A stretch of DNA of 52,718 nucleotides from Desulfatitalea alkaliphila (GCF_022968795.1 NZ_JALJRB010000031.1:1-52718), one strand, 5' to 3'; positions 1 through 8,417 are shown, numbered from the stretch's first letter. The notes: generated by a model from the letters alone, not told the origin. Program-made: numbers and translations.

Positions 1-34
1 CTTTAAACTTTAAACTTTAAACTTTAAACTATCT
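1..34. repeat. AT-rich heptamer tandem repeat
   Basis: Four copies of the heptamer CTTTAAA run from the left edge into an AT-rich tail. It resembles the 7-bp units (AAGTTTT/AACTTAA) of the R repeats elsewhere in the window and may be the truncated end of such a copy. Nothing else stands out before the synthetase gene at 181. Confidence 0.55.
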
Positions 35-180
35 TATGGTAGCTTGCCCATCGCTGTTGAACAGGGACAGGCACCGGACCGGCGGCGGAATTAAAGGACC
101 ACCCCCGGCCCCGCGTCAAAAAGCGGTTCACGTTGACTGTCCACCGTCACACAATCCACATGAGCAACGGACAGATCGCT

Positions 181-2298
181 ATGACACACCTCAATCGTAC
201 CAACTGCGGCGCGCTGCGCCCGGCCGATGCAGGCCGCGATGTCACGCTGGCCGGCTGGGTCGACGCCCTGCGGGACCACGGCGAAGTGCTTTTCATCCAT
301 CTACGCGACCGCAGCGGCATCGTCCAGGTGGTCTTCACACCCGAGGCCGCCAGCCGGGCGGTTTGCGACACAGCAGCCACCCTGCGCAGTGAATTTTGCA
401 TCCGGATCGGCGGCAAAGTGGTGGCACGGGCGGACGGCACCGAGAATCCGGGCATCGCCACCGGCGCCGTCGAGGTGGTGGCCGACACCCTGACCATTCT
501 GAGCGGTTCGGCGGCCCTGCCCTTTCCCATATCGGAAAAGTCCATGGTGGTCGGCGGCGCCGTCAAGGGGGACGAACCGGTGAACGAAGAGTTGCGCCTG
601 CAGTACCGTTATCTGGACCTGCGGCGACCGACCATGCAGGACCACCTGATCAAACGCCACCGCATCGTCAAAACCATCCGCGATTTTCTGGACGATCAGG
701 GTTTCATCGAAGTGGAAACCCCCATGCTGACCAAGAGCACACCGGAAGGGGCCCGCGATTACCTGGTGCCGAGCCGGCATTTTCCGCAAAATTTCTACGC
801 CCTGCCCCAATCGCCCCAGCTGTTCAAGCAATTGCTGATGGTGAGCGGCCTGGAGCGCTACTTCCAGATCGTGCGCTGCTTCCGGGATGAGGATCTGCGC
901 CCCAACCGGCAGCCGGAGTTCACCCAGTTGGACCTGGAGGCCTCCTTCATCGACGAAGCCTTCATCTACGATTTGATGGAAGCGCTGACCGTGCGCATGT
1001 TCCAGGTCGGAGGCATCGATCTGCCGCGGCCCTTTCCCCGCATCACCTGGCTGGATGCCATGAACCGCACCGGCTCGGACCGTCCCGATCTGCGCTTCGA
1101 CATGACCTTCCGCGATGTGACCGACCTGTTCGGCGAGACCCGCTACGGCATCTTCCGCCGGATCCTCGAACGGGGCGGCTGCATCAAAGGAATCAACGTC
1201 AAGGGGCAGTCGGAGCGTTTGAGCAAGAACGTGCTGCAGAACGAATACGCCAAGGAGATCGTGCCGGGTTTCGGCGCCAAGGGCATGACCTGGATGCGGG
1301 TGATCGAAGGGGGGCTGGAGTCCAACATCGTACAGTTTTTCAGCGAGGCGGAACGCCAGGGGGTGCCGGCGCGCTTCGAGGCTCAACCGGGCGACGTGCT
1401 GCTGTTGATCGCCGACCCCTCCTGGTCCCTGGTCTGTTCCGCCCTGGGGCAATTGCGGCTCCACCTGGCCCACCGCCTGGGGCTGATTCCGCCGGACAGC
1501 TACAAACCCATGTGGGTGACCGATTTTCCCCTGTTCGATGAGACCGACGACGGCGTCACCTCCTGCCACCATCCCTTCACCATGCCGGACCGCACCGATT
1601 TCGATCCGCAGGACCAAACCGACCTGCTGGCCTTGCGCTCGCGGGCCTACGACCTGGTGATGAACGGCGAGGAGCTGGGGGGCGGCAGCATCCGCATCAA
1701 TGACATGGACCTGCAGCAGCGCATTTTCCAGGCCCTGGGTCTCAATGACGCCGAAGTGTCTGAGAAGTTCGGCTTTTTCCTCAAGGCCCTGACCTTCGGC
1801 GCCCCGCCCCACGGCGGCATCGCCCTGGGCATCGATCGGGTGGTTTCCATGATCCTGGACACCCCTTCCATCCGCGAAGTGATCGCATTCCCCAAGAACC
1901 GCAGTGCCTACTGCCCCCTGACCCAGGCGCCATCACCGGTGGCGGCGGCCCAACTGCAGGAACTGGGGCTGCTCGACCTGGGCGGCGCCTGTGATCTGCC
2001 CGGCGCCGAAGCCCGGCAGGATCCCCTGGAAAATCTCTCCTGGGTTTCGCGCATCGGCTTCGCTGAAGCCGAACGGCCGGCGCTGACGACTGCCGTGGCC
2101 GAAGCCCGCGCCTGTGCCCAACGACTCGGGAAGGAACCCGCCACCGAGGCACCGCTTTTCACCGTGGCCCCCGTCACCAACCACACCCGCCCGGGCGCCG
2201 TCGCACGGACCCACCCCTTGGCGGAAAACGGCGCGCTGCTGCAGAATGCGCCCGCCGTCAAAGGCGGCTACTTCAAAGTGGCCGCCGTACTCGATTGA
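181..2298 (+). CDS. aspS: Aspartyl-tRNA synthetase fused to GatC
   Basis: About 705 aa, roughly 110 longer than a usual bacterial AspRS. Residues 1-120 form the OB-fold anticodon domain. The class II core carries motif 2 (FRDEDLRPNRQPEFTQ, from about 234) and motif 3 (GAPPHGGIALGIDR, about 540-553), with the GAD insertion between. RDHG near residue 30 and a Gly in ADGTENP match positions reported for non-discriminating AspRS, so charging of both tRNA-Asp and tRNA-Asn is likely. The AspRS part ends near 610. Residues 614-705 match GatC from end to end: LENLSWVSRIGF, then PVTNH, and a tail LLQNAPAVKGGYFKVAAVLD like GatC's NAPDHKDGYIRVPSILD. No stop or frameshift lies between. Start 181 was chosen by alignment to the AspRS N-terminus; ATGs at 163 and upstream are possible. 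gatA-like and gatB genes follow directly. Confidence 0.93.
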   Translation: MTHLNRTNCGALRPADAGRDVTLAGWVDALRDHGEVLFIHLRDRSGIVQVVFTPEAASRAVCDTAATLRSEFCIRIGGKVVARADGTENPGIATGAVEVVADTLTILSGSAALPFPISEKSMVVGGAVKGDEPVNEELRLQYRYLDLRRPTMQDHLIKRHRIVKTIRDFLDDQGFIEVETPMLTKSTPEGARDYLVPSRHFPQNFYALPQSPQLFKQLLMVSGLERYFQIVRCFRDEDLRPNRQPEFTQLDLEASFIDEAFIYDLMEALTVRMFQVGGIDLPRPFPRITWLDAMNRTGSDRPDLRFDMTFRDVTDLFGETRYGIFRRILERGGCIKGINVKGQSERLSKNVLQNEYAKEIVPGFGAKGMTWMRVIEGGLESNIVQFFSEAERQGVPARFEAQPGDVLLLIADPSWSLVCSALGQLRLHLAHRLGLIPPDSYKPMWVTDFPLFDETDDGVTSCHHPFTMPDRTDFDPQDQTDLLALRSRAYDLVMNGEELGGGSIRINDMDLQQRIFQALGLNDAEVSEKFGFFLKALTFGAPPHGGIALGIDRVVSMILDTPSIREVIAFPKNRSAYCPLTQAPSPVAAAQLQELGLLDLGGACDLPGAEARQDPLENLSWVSRIGFAEAERPALTTAVAEARACAQRLGKEPATEAPLFTVAPVTNHTRPGAVARTHPLAENGALLQNAPAVKGGYFKVAAVLD

Positions 2299-2308
2299 GA
2301 GGTTGCGC

Positions 2309-3526
2309 ATGTCCCAAACCCATACCCAACACACGCCGGCCGTGCCGGATAACCCTGCCGCCGGACCGCTGGCCGGCAAGCGGGTGGCCCATCAACCCAA
2401 TTGGTCCGTGCGGGGCCACCTTTGCAGCGCCGGTTGCCGGGCCCTGGAAGGCTACCGGGCCCTGGAAGATGCCACCCTGATCGCCCGTCTGCAAACAGCG
2501 GGCGCCGTCCTGGCCAACCCGGCCGCCATGGCCGAGCTGGGGTTCGGTCTGCACGGCGACACCACCGTCCAACCGGTCGCCCAGGGAGCAGCCGACCTGG
2601 CCCTGGTCAACGACACCCTGGGCGAGGCGCGAGTGGCCGCCGCCGCCCACGGTATGTTCGGCTTCAAACCCAGCTATGGTCGCGTCTCGCGATGCGGCAT
2701 GATCGACCTGGTCCCCTCAATGGCGTGTCCCGGGTTCATCGCTGCCGGACCGCAAGCCATTCTGGACGCCCTTGCCGCCGTGGCCGGCCCCGACCCCGCC
2801 GACGTCGCCATGCCCGACGACTGCCGGGAGATCCCGTTCGACGCCAGGCCGTCCGACACCGATCCGTTGCAAAACGCCGGCGTGATCATCCAATCCCTGG
2901 CATCCCTGGATGGGACCGCCCGCCGCGCTTTCGAGGCCGCTTTGGCCCGCCTGGCCGCGGCGGGTGTGGCCGTTCAAGAGATCGATCTGCCCGACTACCC
3001 CCTTTTCCGCGACACCCATCAGGTCATCGCCGCCGTGGAAGCCTCATCCAGCGCCGGCAAATTCGACGGCGTGCGCTACGGCTACCGCGCGCCGACCGCC
3101 AAGCATTGGAACGAGATGTATCTGGAGACCCGCAAGTCGGCCTTCGGACCACTGCTCAAGGCACTGCTATTTCAAGGCGCCTACTTGCAGTTCGACAACT
3201 ACGCCGCCTTCGAACAGGCCGCGCGCCTGCGCCGCCGCCTTGTCGATGCCCTCGCCGGCCATTTGAAGAAGGTGGATCTGCTGGTCATGCCCACGCGCAA
3301 TCCGGCGACCGATGCGGCCACGGCCACCACCATCGCCGCCATCTACGACGCCTTCGCCTACACCCTGCCGGCCAATCTCGCCGGCTTGCCGGCCCTTCAC
3401 CTGCCCGGCCCGCAGACGACGGACGCACAAGACCCCGGCCTGCAGCTCATCGGCCGGCGCCTGGACGATACCCGTCTGCTGGCCCTCGGTGTCCGGATGG
3501 CCGATTTTGAAAAGGAGGGCCGGTAA
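2309..3526 (+). CDS. GatA-like protein lacking the amidase triad
   Basis: 405 aa against about 485 for GatA. The amidase fold is recognisable: DATLIARLQTAGAVL, GMFGFKPSYGRVSR, a C-terminal half with GVRYGYRAPT, and TLPANLAGLPALHLPGP followed by GLQLIGRRLDD. The N-terminal 50 residues of GatA are missing. GatA's catalytic Lys (IKDN) is Gln29 (VAHQPN). The GGSSGGS loop with the cis-Ser lies in a deletion of about 22 residues. The DTGGS nucleophile segment reads NDTLGE, with Glu106 at the Ser position. The frame is open with normal codon use, so this looks like a maintained protein without glutaminase activity rather than a fresh pseudogene. It begins 10 bp after the AspRS-GatC gene and ends 1 bp before gatB. 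It could be a scaffold, an ammonia-dependent partner, or part of a repurposed complex. Confidence 0.85.
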   Translation: MSQTHTQHTPAVPDNPAAGPLAGKRVAHQPNWSVRGHLCSAGCRALEGYRALEDATLIARLQTAGAVLANPAAMAELGFGLHGDTTVQPVAQGAADLALVNDTLGEARVAAAAHGMFGFKPSYGRVSRCGMIDLVPSMACPGFIAAGPQAILDALAAVAGPDPADVAMPDDCREIPFDARPSDTDPLQNAGVIIQSLASLDGTARRAFEAALARLAAAGVAVQEIDLPDYPLFRDTHQVIAAVEASSSAGKFDGVRYGYRAPTAKHWNEMYLETRKSAFGPLLKALLFQGAYLQFDNYAAFEQAARLRRRLVDALAGHLKKVDLLVMPTRNPATDAATATTIAAIYDAFAYTLPANLAGLPALHLPGPQTTDAQDPGLQLIGRRLDDTRLLALGVRMADFEKEGR

Positions 3527-3527
3527 A

Positions 3528-4961
3528 ATGGCATACGAAGCGGTCATCGGCCTTGAGATCCACGTACAGCTCAATGCCGCCACCAAACTGTTCTGCGATT
3601 GCCCCAACCGTCCGGGTGACGATCCCAACCGCAACATTTGCCCGGTCTGTCTCTGGCTGCCGGGGGTGGCACCCCAATTGAGCCGGACCGCCCTGGAAAA
3701 AGGGGTGCTGGCCTGCCTGGCCCTCAACTGCACCATCCAACCGGAAAGCGCCTTCGATCAGAAGGTGTATTACTATCCCGATCTGCCCAAGGGCTACCAG
3801 TTGTCCCAGCACCACCAGCCATTGGCGCGTGATGGCTGGGTGGAAATCATCGACGCGGACAACCAGCTCAAGCGGCTGCGCATCCATCACATCCACCTGG
3901 AGGAGGACGTGGCCAAGCTGGTGCACGAAACCGATGGCCGCACGCCCATCAGCCTGGTGGACTTCAACCGTGCCGGAACGCCGCTCATCGAAATCGTCAG
4001 CGAACCGGACATGCGCAGCCCCCATGACGCCATGGCGTACGTCAAGACCCTGCGGGCCCAACTGCGCTACACCGGCTGCGCCGAGTGCAGCCTCGAACAG
4101 GGAACGCTGCGGGTGGACGCCAACATTTCCGTGCGCCCCCGAGGCAGCGACCAGCTCAACACCAAAGTGGAGGTCAAGAACATGAACTCCATCCGCAACG
4201 TGGGCGACGCCATCGCCTATGAAATCGAACGCCAAAGCGCCTGCATGGAAAAGGGCACGCCGATCACCCTGCACACCCGCTTGTGGGACCCGGACAAACG
4301 GATGACGGTGCCCATGCGGGCCAAGTTCGAAGGCCCCTGCATCCCCGACCCGTCCGTGGCCCGCATCGTGATCGATGCACCCTGGCTTGCCGAGATCAAG
4401 CAACGCCTTCCCGAAATGCCGGCCCAAAAGATCGCGCGCTTCATCAAGGATTTCGGCCTGACCCCCGATGAAGCCGCCGCCATGACCGCCGAGCGCGAAT
4501 GGGCGACCCTTTTCGAAGCCACCTCGGACCATGGCCTGCCGCCGCGCAAAGTAGCCAACTGGATCTCCACCCGCCTGATCCCCGTGCTGCGGGAACGCCG
4601 CCAATCGTTGCAAGAGACCCGTTTGTCCGCAGACCGCTTCGCCGCCCTGCTGGACCTGCTGGAACAAGGGACGATCAACGCCCAAGCCGCAAAAGAGGTC
4701 CTGCCGCAACTGCTGGACAGCGACGATCCGCCGGAGACCATCGTCGCGCGCGGTGGCTTCGCCCAGGTCTCCGCCGGCGACGAATTGGAGGCCCTGGTGG
4801 ATCGCGTCATTGCGCAACACCCCGCCGATGTGCAAGACTTCCGTAATGGCAACCCCAAGGTGCTGGGCTTCCTGATGGGCCAGGCGATGAAGGCTTCGGG
4901 GGGCAAAGCCAATCCCAAACGGTTGAAGGAACTGTTGGGGACGAAATTGGGCGCCGCCTGA
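3528..4961 (+). CDS. gatB: GatB, Asp-tRNA(Asn)/Glu-tRNA(Gln) amidotransferase subunit B (diverged)
   Basis: 477 aa, normal length. GatB phosphorylates the tRNA-bound Asp/Glu side chain and transfers ammonia to it. Visible motifs are IGLEIHVQL at the N-terminus, the zinc cysteines FCDC and CPVC, YYYPDLPKGYQLSQ, HLEEDVAKL, DFNRAGTPLIEIVSEPD, KVEVKNMNSIRNV, and a YqeY-like tail with NPKVLGFLMGQAMKASGGKANP. The motif normally reading SKEEAHDYRYFPEPDL is replaced by AKFEGPCIPDPSV (about residues 265-280), a striking change in an almost invariant segment. An AAGGAGGGC Shine-Dalgarno lies just upstream. It is translationally close to the triad-less gatA-like gene, so the three parts AspRS-GatC, GatA-like and GatB were probably inherited as a unit. 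Confidence 0.9.
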   Translation: MAYEAVIGLEIHVQLNAATKLFCDCPNRPGDDPNRNICPVCLWLPGVAPQLSRTALEKGVLACLALNCTIQPESAFDQKVYYYPDLPKGYQLSQHHQPLARDGWVEIIDADNQLKRLRIHHIHLEEDVAKLVHETDGRTPISLVDFNRAGTPLIEIVSEPDMRSPHDAMAYVKTLRAQLRYTGCAECSLEQGTLRVDANISVRPRGSDQLNTKVEVKNMNSIRNVGDAIAYEIERQSACMEKGTPITLHTRLWDPDKRMTVPMRAKFEGPCIPDPSVARIVIDAPWLAEIKQRLPEMPAQKIARFIKDFGLTPDEAAAMTAEREWATLFEATSDHGLPPRKVANWISTRLIPVLRERRQSLQETRLSADRFAALLDLLEQGTINAQAAKEVLPQLLDSDDPPETIVARGGFAQVSAGDELEALVDRVIAQHPADVQDFRNGNPKVLGFLMGQAMKASGGKANPKRLKELLGTKLGAA

Positions 4962-4975
4962 AAGGGAAACAAGAG

Positions 4976-5971
4976 ATGCTGCAAACGGGCGAAAAGAATG
5001 CGATCACCGATGTCGATGGCATCTGGGTGGGCCACTTCAGCGAAATCCGACAGGCCTCCGGCACAACGGTGATCATCTGCCCCGACGGAGCCGTGGGCGG
5101 CGTGGATGTGCGGGGATCGGCGCCGGGGACCCGCGAGACCGATCTGCTGGAGCCCCACAATCTGGTGGAGCAGGTCAACGCGGTGGTGTTGTGCGGCGGA
5201 TCCCTTTACGGCTTGGCCGCGGCCGACGGGGTGGTGCGCTGGTTGGCGCAAAGGGGCTGGGGATTTCCCCTGGAAGGCGGCCATGTGGCCCCCATCGTGC
5301 CGGCGGCGGCCCTCTTCGACTTGGGCCGGGGCGCGGCCTTCACCCCCGCCGTGGGTCCCGAATGGGGTCTGGCCGGCTGCCGCGACGCCGGTCCGGACAA
5401 CACGGCCCGGGGCACGGTGGGCGCCGGCACCGGGGCCGTCAGCGGCGGCATCAAAGGTGGCCTGGGCAGCGCCAGCCAAGTGTTGACAAGCGGTGTCACC
5501 GTGGGGGCCATCGTGGCGGTCAACTCCCTGGGCAGCGTCATCGATCCCCGAACCGGCCGTGCCTGGGAACACCGTCTGGAGATCGACGATGAATTCGGCC
5601 CGGAGGGACACCGTTCCGTACAATTACCGCCGCCCCCCGCCGGCTCAGCGGCCGCCAACACCACCATCGGACTGGTGGCCACCGATGCCACCCTGACCAA
5701 ACCCCAGGCCAAGAAGCTGGCCCAAATGGCCCAGGACGGCCTGGCCCGTGCCATCCGGCCGGCCCACACCATGTTCGACGGCGACACCATTTTCTGTCTG
5801 GGCACCGGCAAACGCCCTCTGCCCGAAACCCCCGGCTTTTTCAGTGTCCGCCACGCCCAGGCCATCAACGATCTGGGCCACGCCATGGCCGACTGCCTCA
5901 GCCGCGCCATCATCCACGCCATCCTGCAAGCCACCGGCTTCGGCCCCTGGAAGGCCCATCGGGACTTGTAG
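4976..5971 (+). CDS. P1 family peptidase (DmpA/NylC-type Ntn hydrolase)
   Basis: 331 aa. The family self-cleaves at an internal Asn-Thr/Ser bond to expose an N-terminal nucleophile, and members are aminopeptidases or amide hydrolases. The cleavage site is visible as AANTTIGLVATDA, with Thr229 the predicted nucleophile after Asn228. Other family marks are ITDVDGIWVGH at the N-terminus, VLCGGSLYGLAAADGV, and GTVGAGTGAVSGGIKGGLGS, all glycine-rich segments of the fold. No signal peptide is seen, so it is probably cytoplasmic. It lies 14 bp after gatB, hence in the same transcript. Substrate unknown. Confidence 0.88.
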   Translation: MLQTGEKNAITDVDGIWVGHFSEIRQASGTTVIICPDGAVGGVDVRGSAPGTRETDLLEPHNLVEQVNAVVLCGGSLYGLAAADGVVRWLAQRGWGFPLEGGHVAPIVPAAALFDLGRGAAFTPAVGPEWGLAGCRDAGPDNTARGTVGAGTGAVSGGIKGGLGSASQVLTSGVTVGAIVAVNSLGSVIDPRTGRAWEHRLEIDDEFGPEGHRSVQLPPPPAGSAAANTTIGLVATDATLTKPQAKKLAQMAQDGLARAIRPAHTMFDGDTIFCLGTGKRPLPETPGFFSVRHAQAINDLGHAMADCLSRAIIHAILQATGFGPWKAHRDL

Positions 5972-5986
5972 CAAAAAGGAAAAATT

Positions 5987-6283
5987 ATGCCGCTGAAAGG
6001 CGCACAACGCAAAATGCTTCGTTCCCTGGCCCACCCCCTGAAGCCGGTGGTTTTGGTCGGCGCCAGGGGGTTGACCGAACAGTTGATCGGCACCGTCGAA
6101 TCGGCCCTCAACGACCACGAATTGATCAAGGTGAAGTTCGGCGAATTCAAGGAAGAGAAAAAGCATCTCGCCGAACAAATCGCCACCGCAACCCACGGAG
6201 AATTGATCGGCATCATCGGCCACATCGCCATCGTCTACCGGCCCCACCCCGATCCTGAAAAGAGAAAAATCCACCTTCCCTAA
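5987..6283 (+). CDS. yhbY: YhbY family RNA-binding protein
   Basis: 98 aa, a single CRS1-YhbY (CRM) domain. The N-terminal LKGAQRKMLRSLAHPLKPVV and VGARGLTEQLIGTVESAL, followed by HELIKVKF and GHIAIVYRP, are characteristic. Members bind RNA and associate with pre-50S ribosomal subunits. The start ATG follows an AAAAGGAAAA ribosome binding site and lies 15 bp after the peptidase gene, continuing the operon. Confidence 0.93.
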   Translation: MPLKGAQRKMLRSLAHPLKPVVLVGARGLTEQLIGTVESALNDHELIKVKFGEFKEEKKHLAEQIATATHGELIGIIGHIAIVYRPHPDPEKRKIHLP

Positions 6284-6306
6284 CCAACCCACGAAGGAGG
6301 TGCGCA

Positions 6307-7638
6307 ATGCTCGACTTTTCCCTCACACCCGAACAGGAAAAGCTGCAGGCCGAGGCCCGGTCTTTCGCCATGCAAGAGATTCTGCCGGTGGCCTGGTATT
6401 ATGACGAGATTGACGACACACCCCTGCCGCTGATCCGCAAAGCCTACGATAAGGGCCTGATCAACGGCGACATACCCAAGAAGTATGGCGGCAGGGGATG
6501 GGGCCTGATGGAGAGCGTCGTGGTGACCGAGGAGTTCGCCGCGGCCTGTCCCGGCCTGGCCACCTCGCTGTTCGACAACTCCCTGGGCATGGAGCCCCTG
6601 ATCCTGTGCGAAAACGAGCCTCTCAAGAAGCGGATGCTGGACCAGCTGCAGCAGGAATTCAAACTGATCTGCTTTGCCACCTCCGAGCCCACCATGGGAT
6701 CGGACGTGGCCGGGATCCGCTGTCGAGCCGAGAAAAAAGGGGATGACTACATTCTCAACGGCACCAAGTTCTGGATCACCAACGCGGGCATCGCCGATTA
6801 CATGACGATCTTCGCTACCACCGATCCCAAGGCGGGGCACGAAGGCATCGCCGCATTCCTCGTGGAACGGGAGTGGGAAGGGGTCTCCGTCGGCCGCAAA
6901 ATTCCCAAGATGGGGCAGCGGGGCTCCAACACCGCCGGCATCCATTTCGACAACGTGCGGGTGCCCGCGGAGAATGTGCTGGCGCCGCCCGGCAAGGGGT
7001 TTGTGCTGGCCATGCAGACTTTTTCGCGCACCCGGCCGGCGATCGGCGCCTTCGCCATCGGCGCCGCCCGCTCGGCCATGGAATTCGCCATCCACTACGC
7101 CAAAAAGCGCCAGGCCTTCGGCGCCGCCATCGCCGACTTCCAGGCCATCCAGCACAAGATCGCCGAGATGTATCAAAAGGTGGAAACGTCCCGCCTGCTG
7201 GTCTGGAAAGCAGCCTGGGAGGCCGACCAGGGACGTGATCCCACCATCGCCGCCTCCATCGCCAAGTTTTACGCCACGGAAGCGGCGCTGCAGGTGGCCG
7301 ACGAAGCATTGCAGGTTTTCGGCGGTTACGGCTACACCAAGATGTTTCCCATCGAAAAATTCCTGCGCGACATTCGCCTCTACCGGATCTACGAAGGCAC
7401 CAGTGAAGTACAGCGCCACATCGTCGCCGGCTACGTCCTCAACAGCTATGAGCCGGTCATGCCGCCGCTGGAAGAATTACCGCTGCACCGCGAAAAGGAT
7501 CCCATGGAAGCGGCATCCGAAGCGGGAGACAAGGAAACCGCCTGGCGCTGCCGAATGTGTGGGTATGTGCATTATGGGGAGGAAGCGCCGGAGGAGTGTC
7601 CTTATTGCTTCTTTCCGGAGAAAGCGTTTATGAAATAG
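6307..7638 (+). CDS. Acyl-CoA dehydrogenase with C-terminal rubredoxin-like domain
   Basis: 443 aa. Residues 1-390 form a standard FAD-dependent acyl-CoA dehydrogenase: CFATSEPTMGSDVAG and FWITNAGIADY in the FAD/substrate region, and RIYEGTSEVQR with Glu363 as the usual catalytic base. An acidic linker leads to a rubredoxin-like knuckle with Cys415/Cys418 (CRMC) and Cys431/Cys434 (CPYC), able to bind one iron. The fusion suggests electrons leave flavin through the built-in rubredoxin centre rather than, or as well as, through ETF. The start follows a strong GAAGGAGG site. It is the last gene of the operon; its specific acyl-CoA substrate cannot be read from the sequence. Confidence 0.92.
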   Translation: MLDFSLTPEQEKLQAEARSFAMQEILPVAWYYDEIDDTPLPLIRKAYDKGLINGDIPKKYGGRGWGLMESVVVTEEFAAACPGLATSLFDNSLGMEPLILCENEPLKKRMLDQLQQEFKLICFATSEPTMGSDVAGIRCRAEKKGDDYILNGTKFWITNAGIADYMTIFATTDPKAGHEGIAAFLVEREWEGVSVGRKIPKMGQRGSNTAGIHFDNVRVPAENVLAPPGKGFVLAMQTFSRTRPAIGAFAIGAARSAMEFAIHYAKKRQAFGAAIADFQAIQHKIAEMYQKVETSRLLVWKAAWEADQGRDPTIAASIAKFYATEAALQVADEALQVFGGYGYTKMFPIEKFLRDIRLYRIYEGTSEVQRHIVAGYVLNSYEPVMPPLEELPLHREKDPMEAASEAGDKETAWRCRMCGYVHYGEEAPEECPYCFFPEKAFMK

Positions 7639-7750
7639 TATAAAGTTTTAAGTGTTAAGTTTTAAGTTTTAAGTTTTAAGTTTTAAGTTAAGGAATGCTG
7701 TCGATTATAGGGTGTTAGAGGGAGGCGAGCGGATGGGGCTTTCCACATAT

Positions 7751-8000
7751 CGTAGGGGCACGGCATGCCGTGCCCAATAAGACCCGATCCTCCCGTAGGG
7801 GCATGGCACCCCGTGCCCAATAAGACCCGATCCTCCCGTAGGGGCATGGCACCCCGCGCCCAATAAGACCCGATCCTCCCGCAGGGGCACGGCACGCCGT
7901 GCCCAATAAGACCCGATCCTCCCGTAGGGGCACGGCATGCCGTGCCCGAGTAGCCCCGGGGATCTCGCCCGGGCACGGCATGCCGTGCCCCTACGGGTTA
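7751..8000. repeat. 43-bp tandem array of GTAGGGGCACGGC palindromes
   Basis: Five units start at 7751, 7794, 7837, 7880 and 7923 with period 43. Each has CGTAGGGGCA, a GGCAYGCCG-type palindrome centre, GTGCCC, and the spacer AATAAGACCCGATCCTCC; the fifth has a different tail. An oppositely oriented copy (GGGCACGGCATGCCGTGCCC and CCTACGGG) closes the array near 7969-8000. The constant spacer rules out CRISPR. Another copy lies at 8272-8297. Confidence 0.9.
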
Positions 8001-8072
8001 TTCCTTGGCCGGCCGGCCCGTAGGAGGCCATTGCACATCCCGGCCGAGGTCACGTCTGAAGGGGAATAAAGG

Positions 8073-8199
8073 GCTTCGATGCGCTTCCTTCGTCAGCACA
8101 TCCTATGATCTTTGCCCTCAGGGAATACCGACTTTTCGACCCGCTGGAAGAGGAATGATTTGCTTCGATGCGCCTCCTTCGTCAGCACATCCTATGATC
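8073..8199. repeat. 38-bp direct repeat pair
   Basis: 8073-8110 and 8162-8199 are identical except at one position; both run from GCTTCGATGCG to CATCCTATGATC. The 89-bp spacing suggests a duplicated segment within the element. No gene is visible. Confidence 0.8.
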
Positions 8200-8417
8200 T
8201 GCGCTACATTGTCGGGTACCCCCGCAGGAGAACGGCGTACGCTTGCCCTTGCGGCGTGATCGGTACTACCCGGGCACGGCGTGCCGTGCCCCTACGGGGG
8301 ATGCAAGGCACGATTCGGGGAAGAACCCGTTTGCTTGATTGCCCCAACCCCCTATAATCGATAGCATTCCTTAACTTAAAACTTAACACTTAAAACTTAA
8401 AACTGCCCGATAGGGCC

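Noticed and set aside
301-1812. 503-residue open frame on the minus strand
   Set aside because: Antisense shadow of the AspRS gene; no homology, no Shine-Dalgarno, and the plus strand has clear synthetase motifs. The same applies to the long plus-strand frames inside putA (10191-12020, 12111-13874).
2309-3526. GatA gene broken by sequencing frameshift
   Set aside because: The frame is continuous, flanking conserved blocks are in the same frame, and the missing loop is a clean deletion, so error is unlikely.
7751-7965. Possible CRISPR array
   Set aside because: Units are contiguous with identical spacers, palindromic, and no cas genes are nearby.
7683-8031. Minus-strand open frames with RGTACRAPTGG-like repeated peptides
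   Set aside because: They are translations of the 43-bp palindromic repeat array in all three frames, without a start signal or homology; the repeat explains them.
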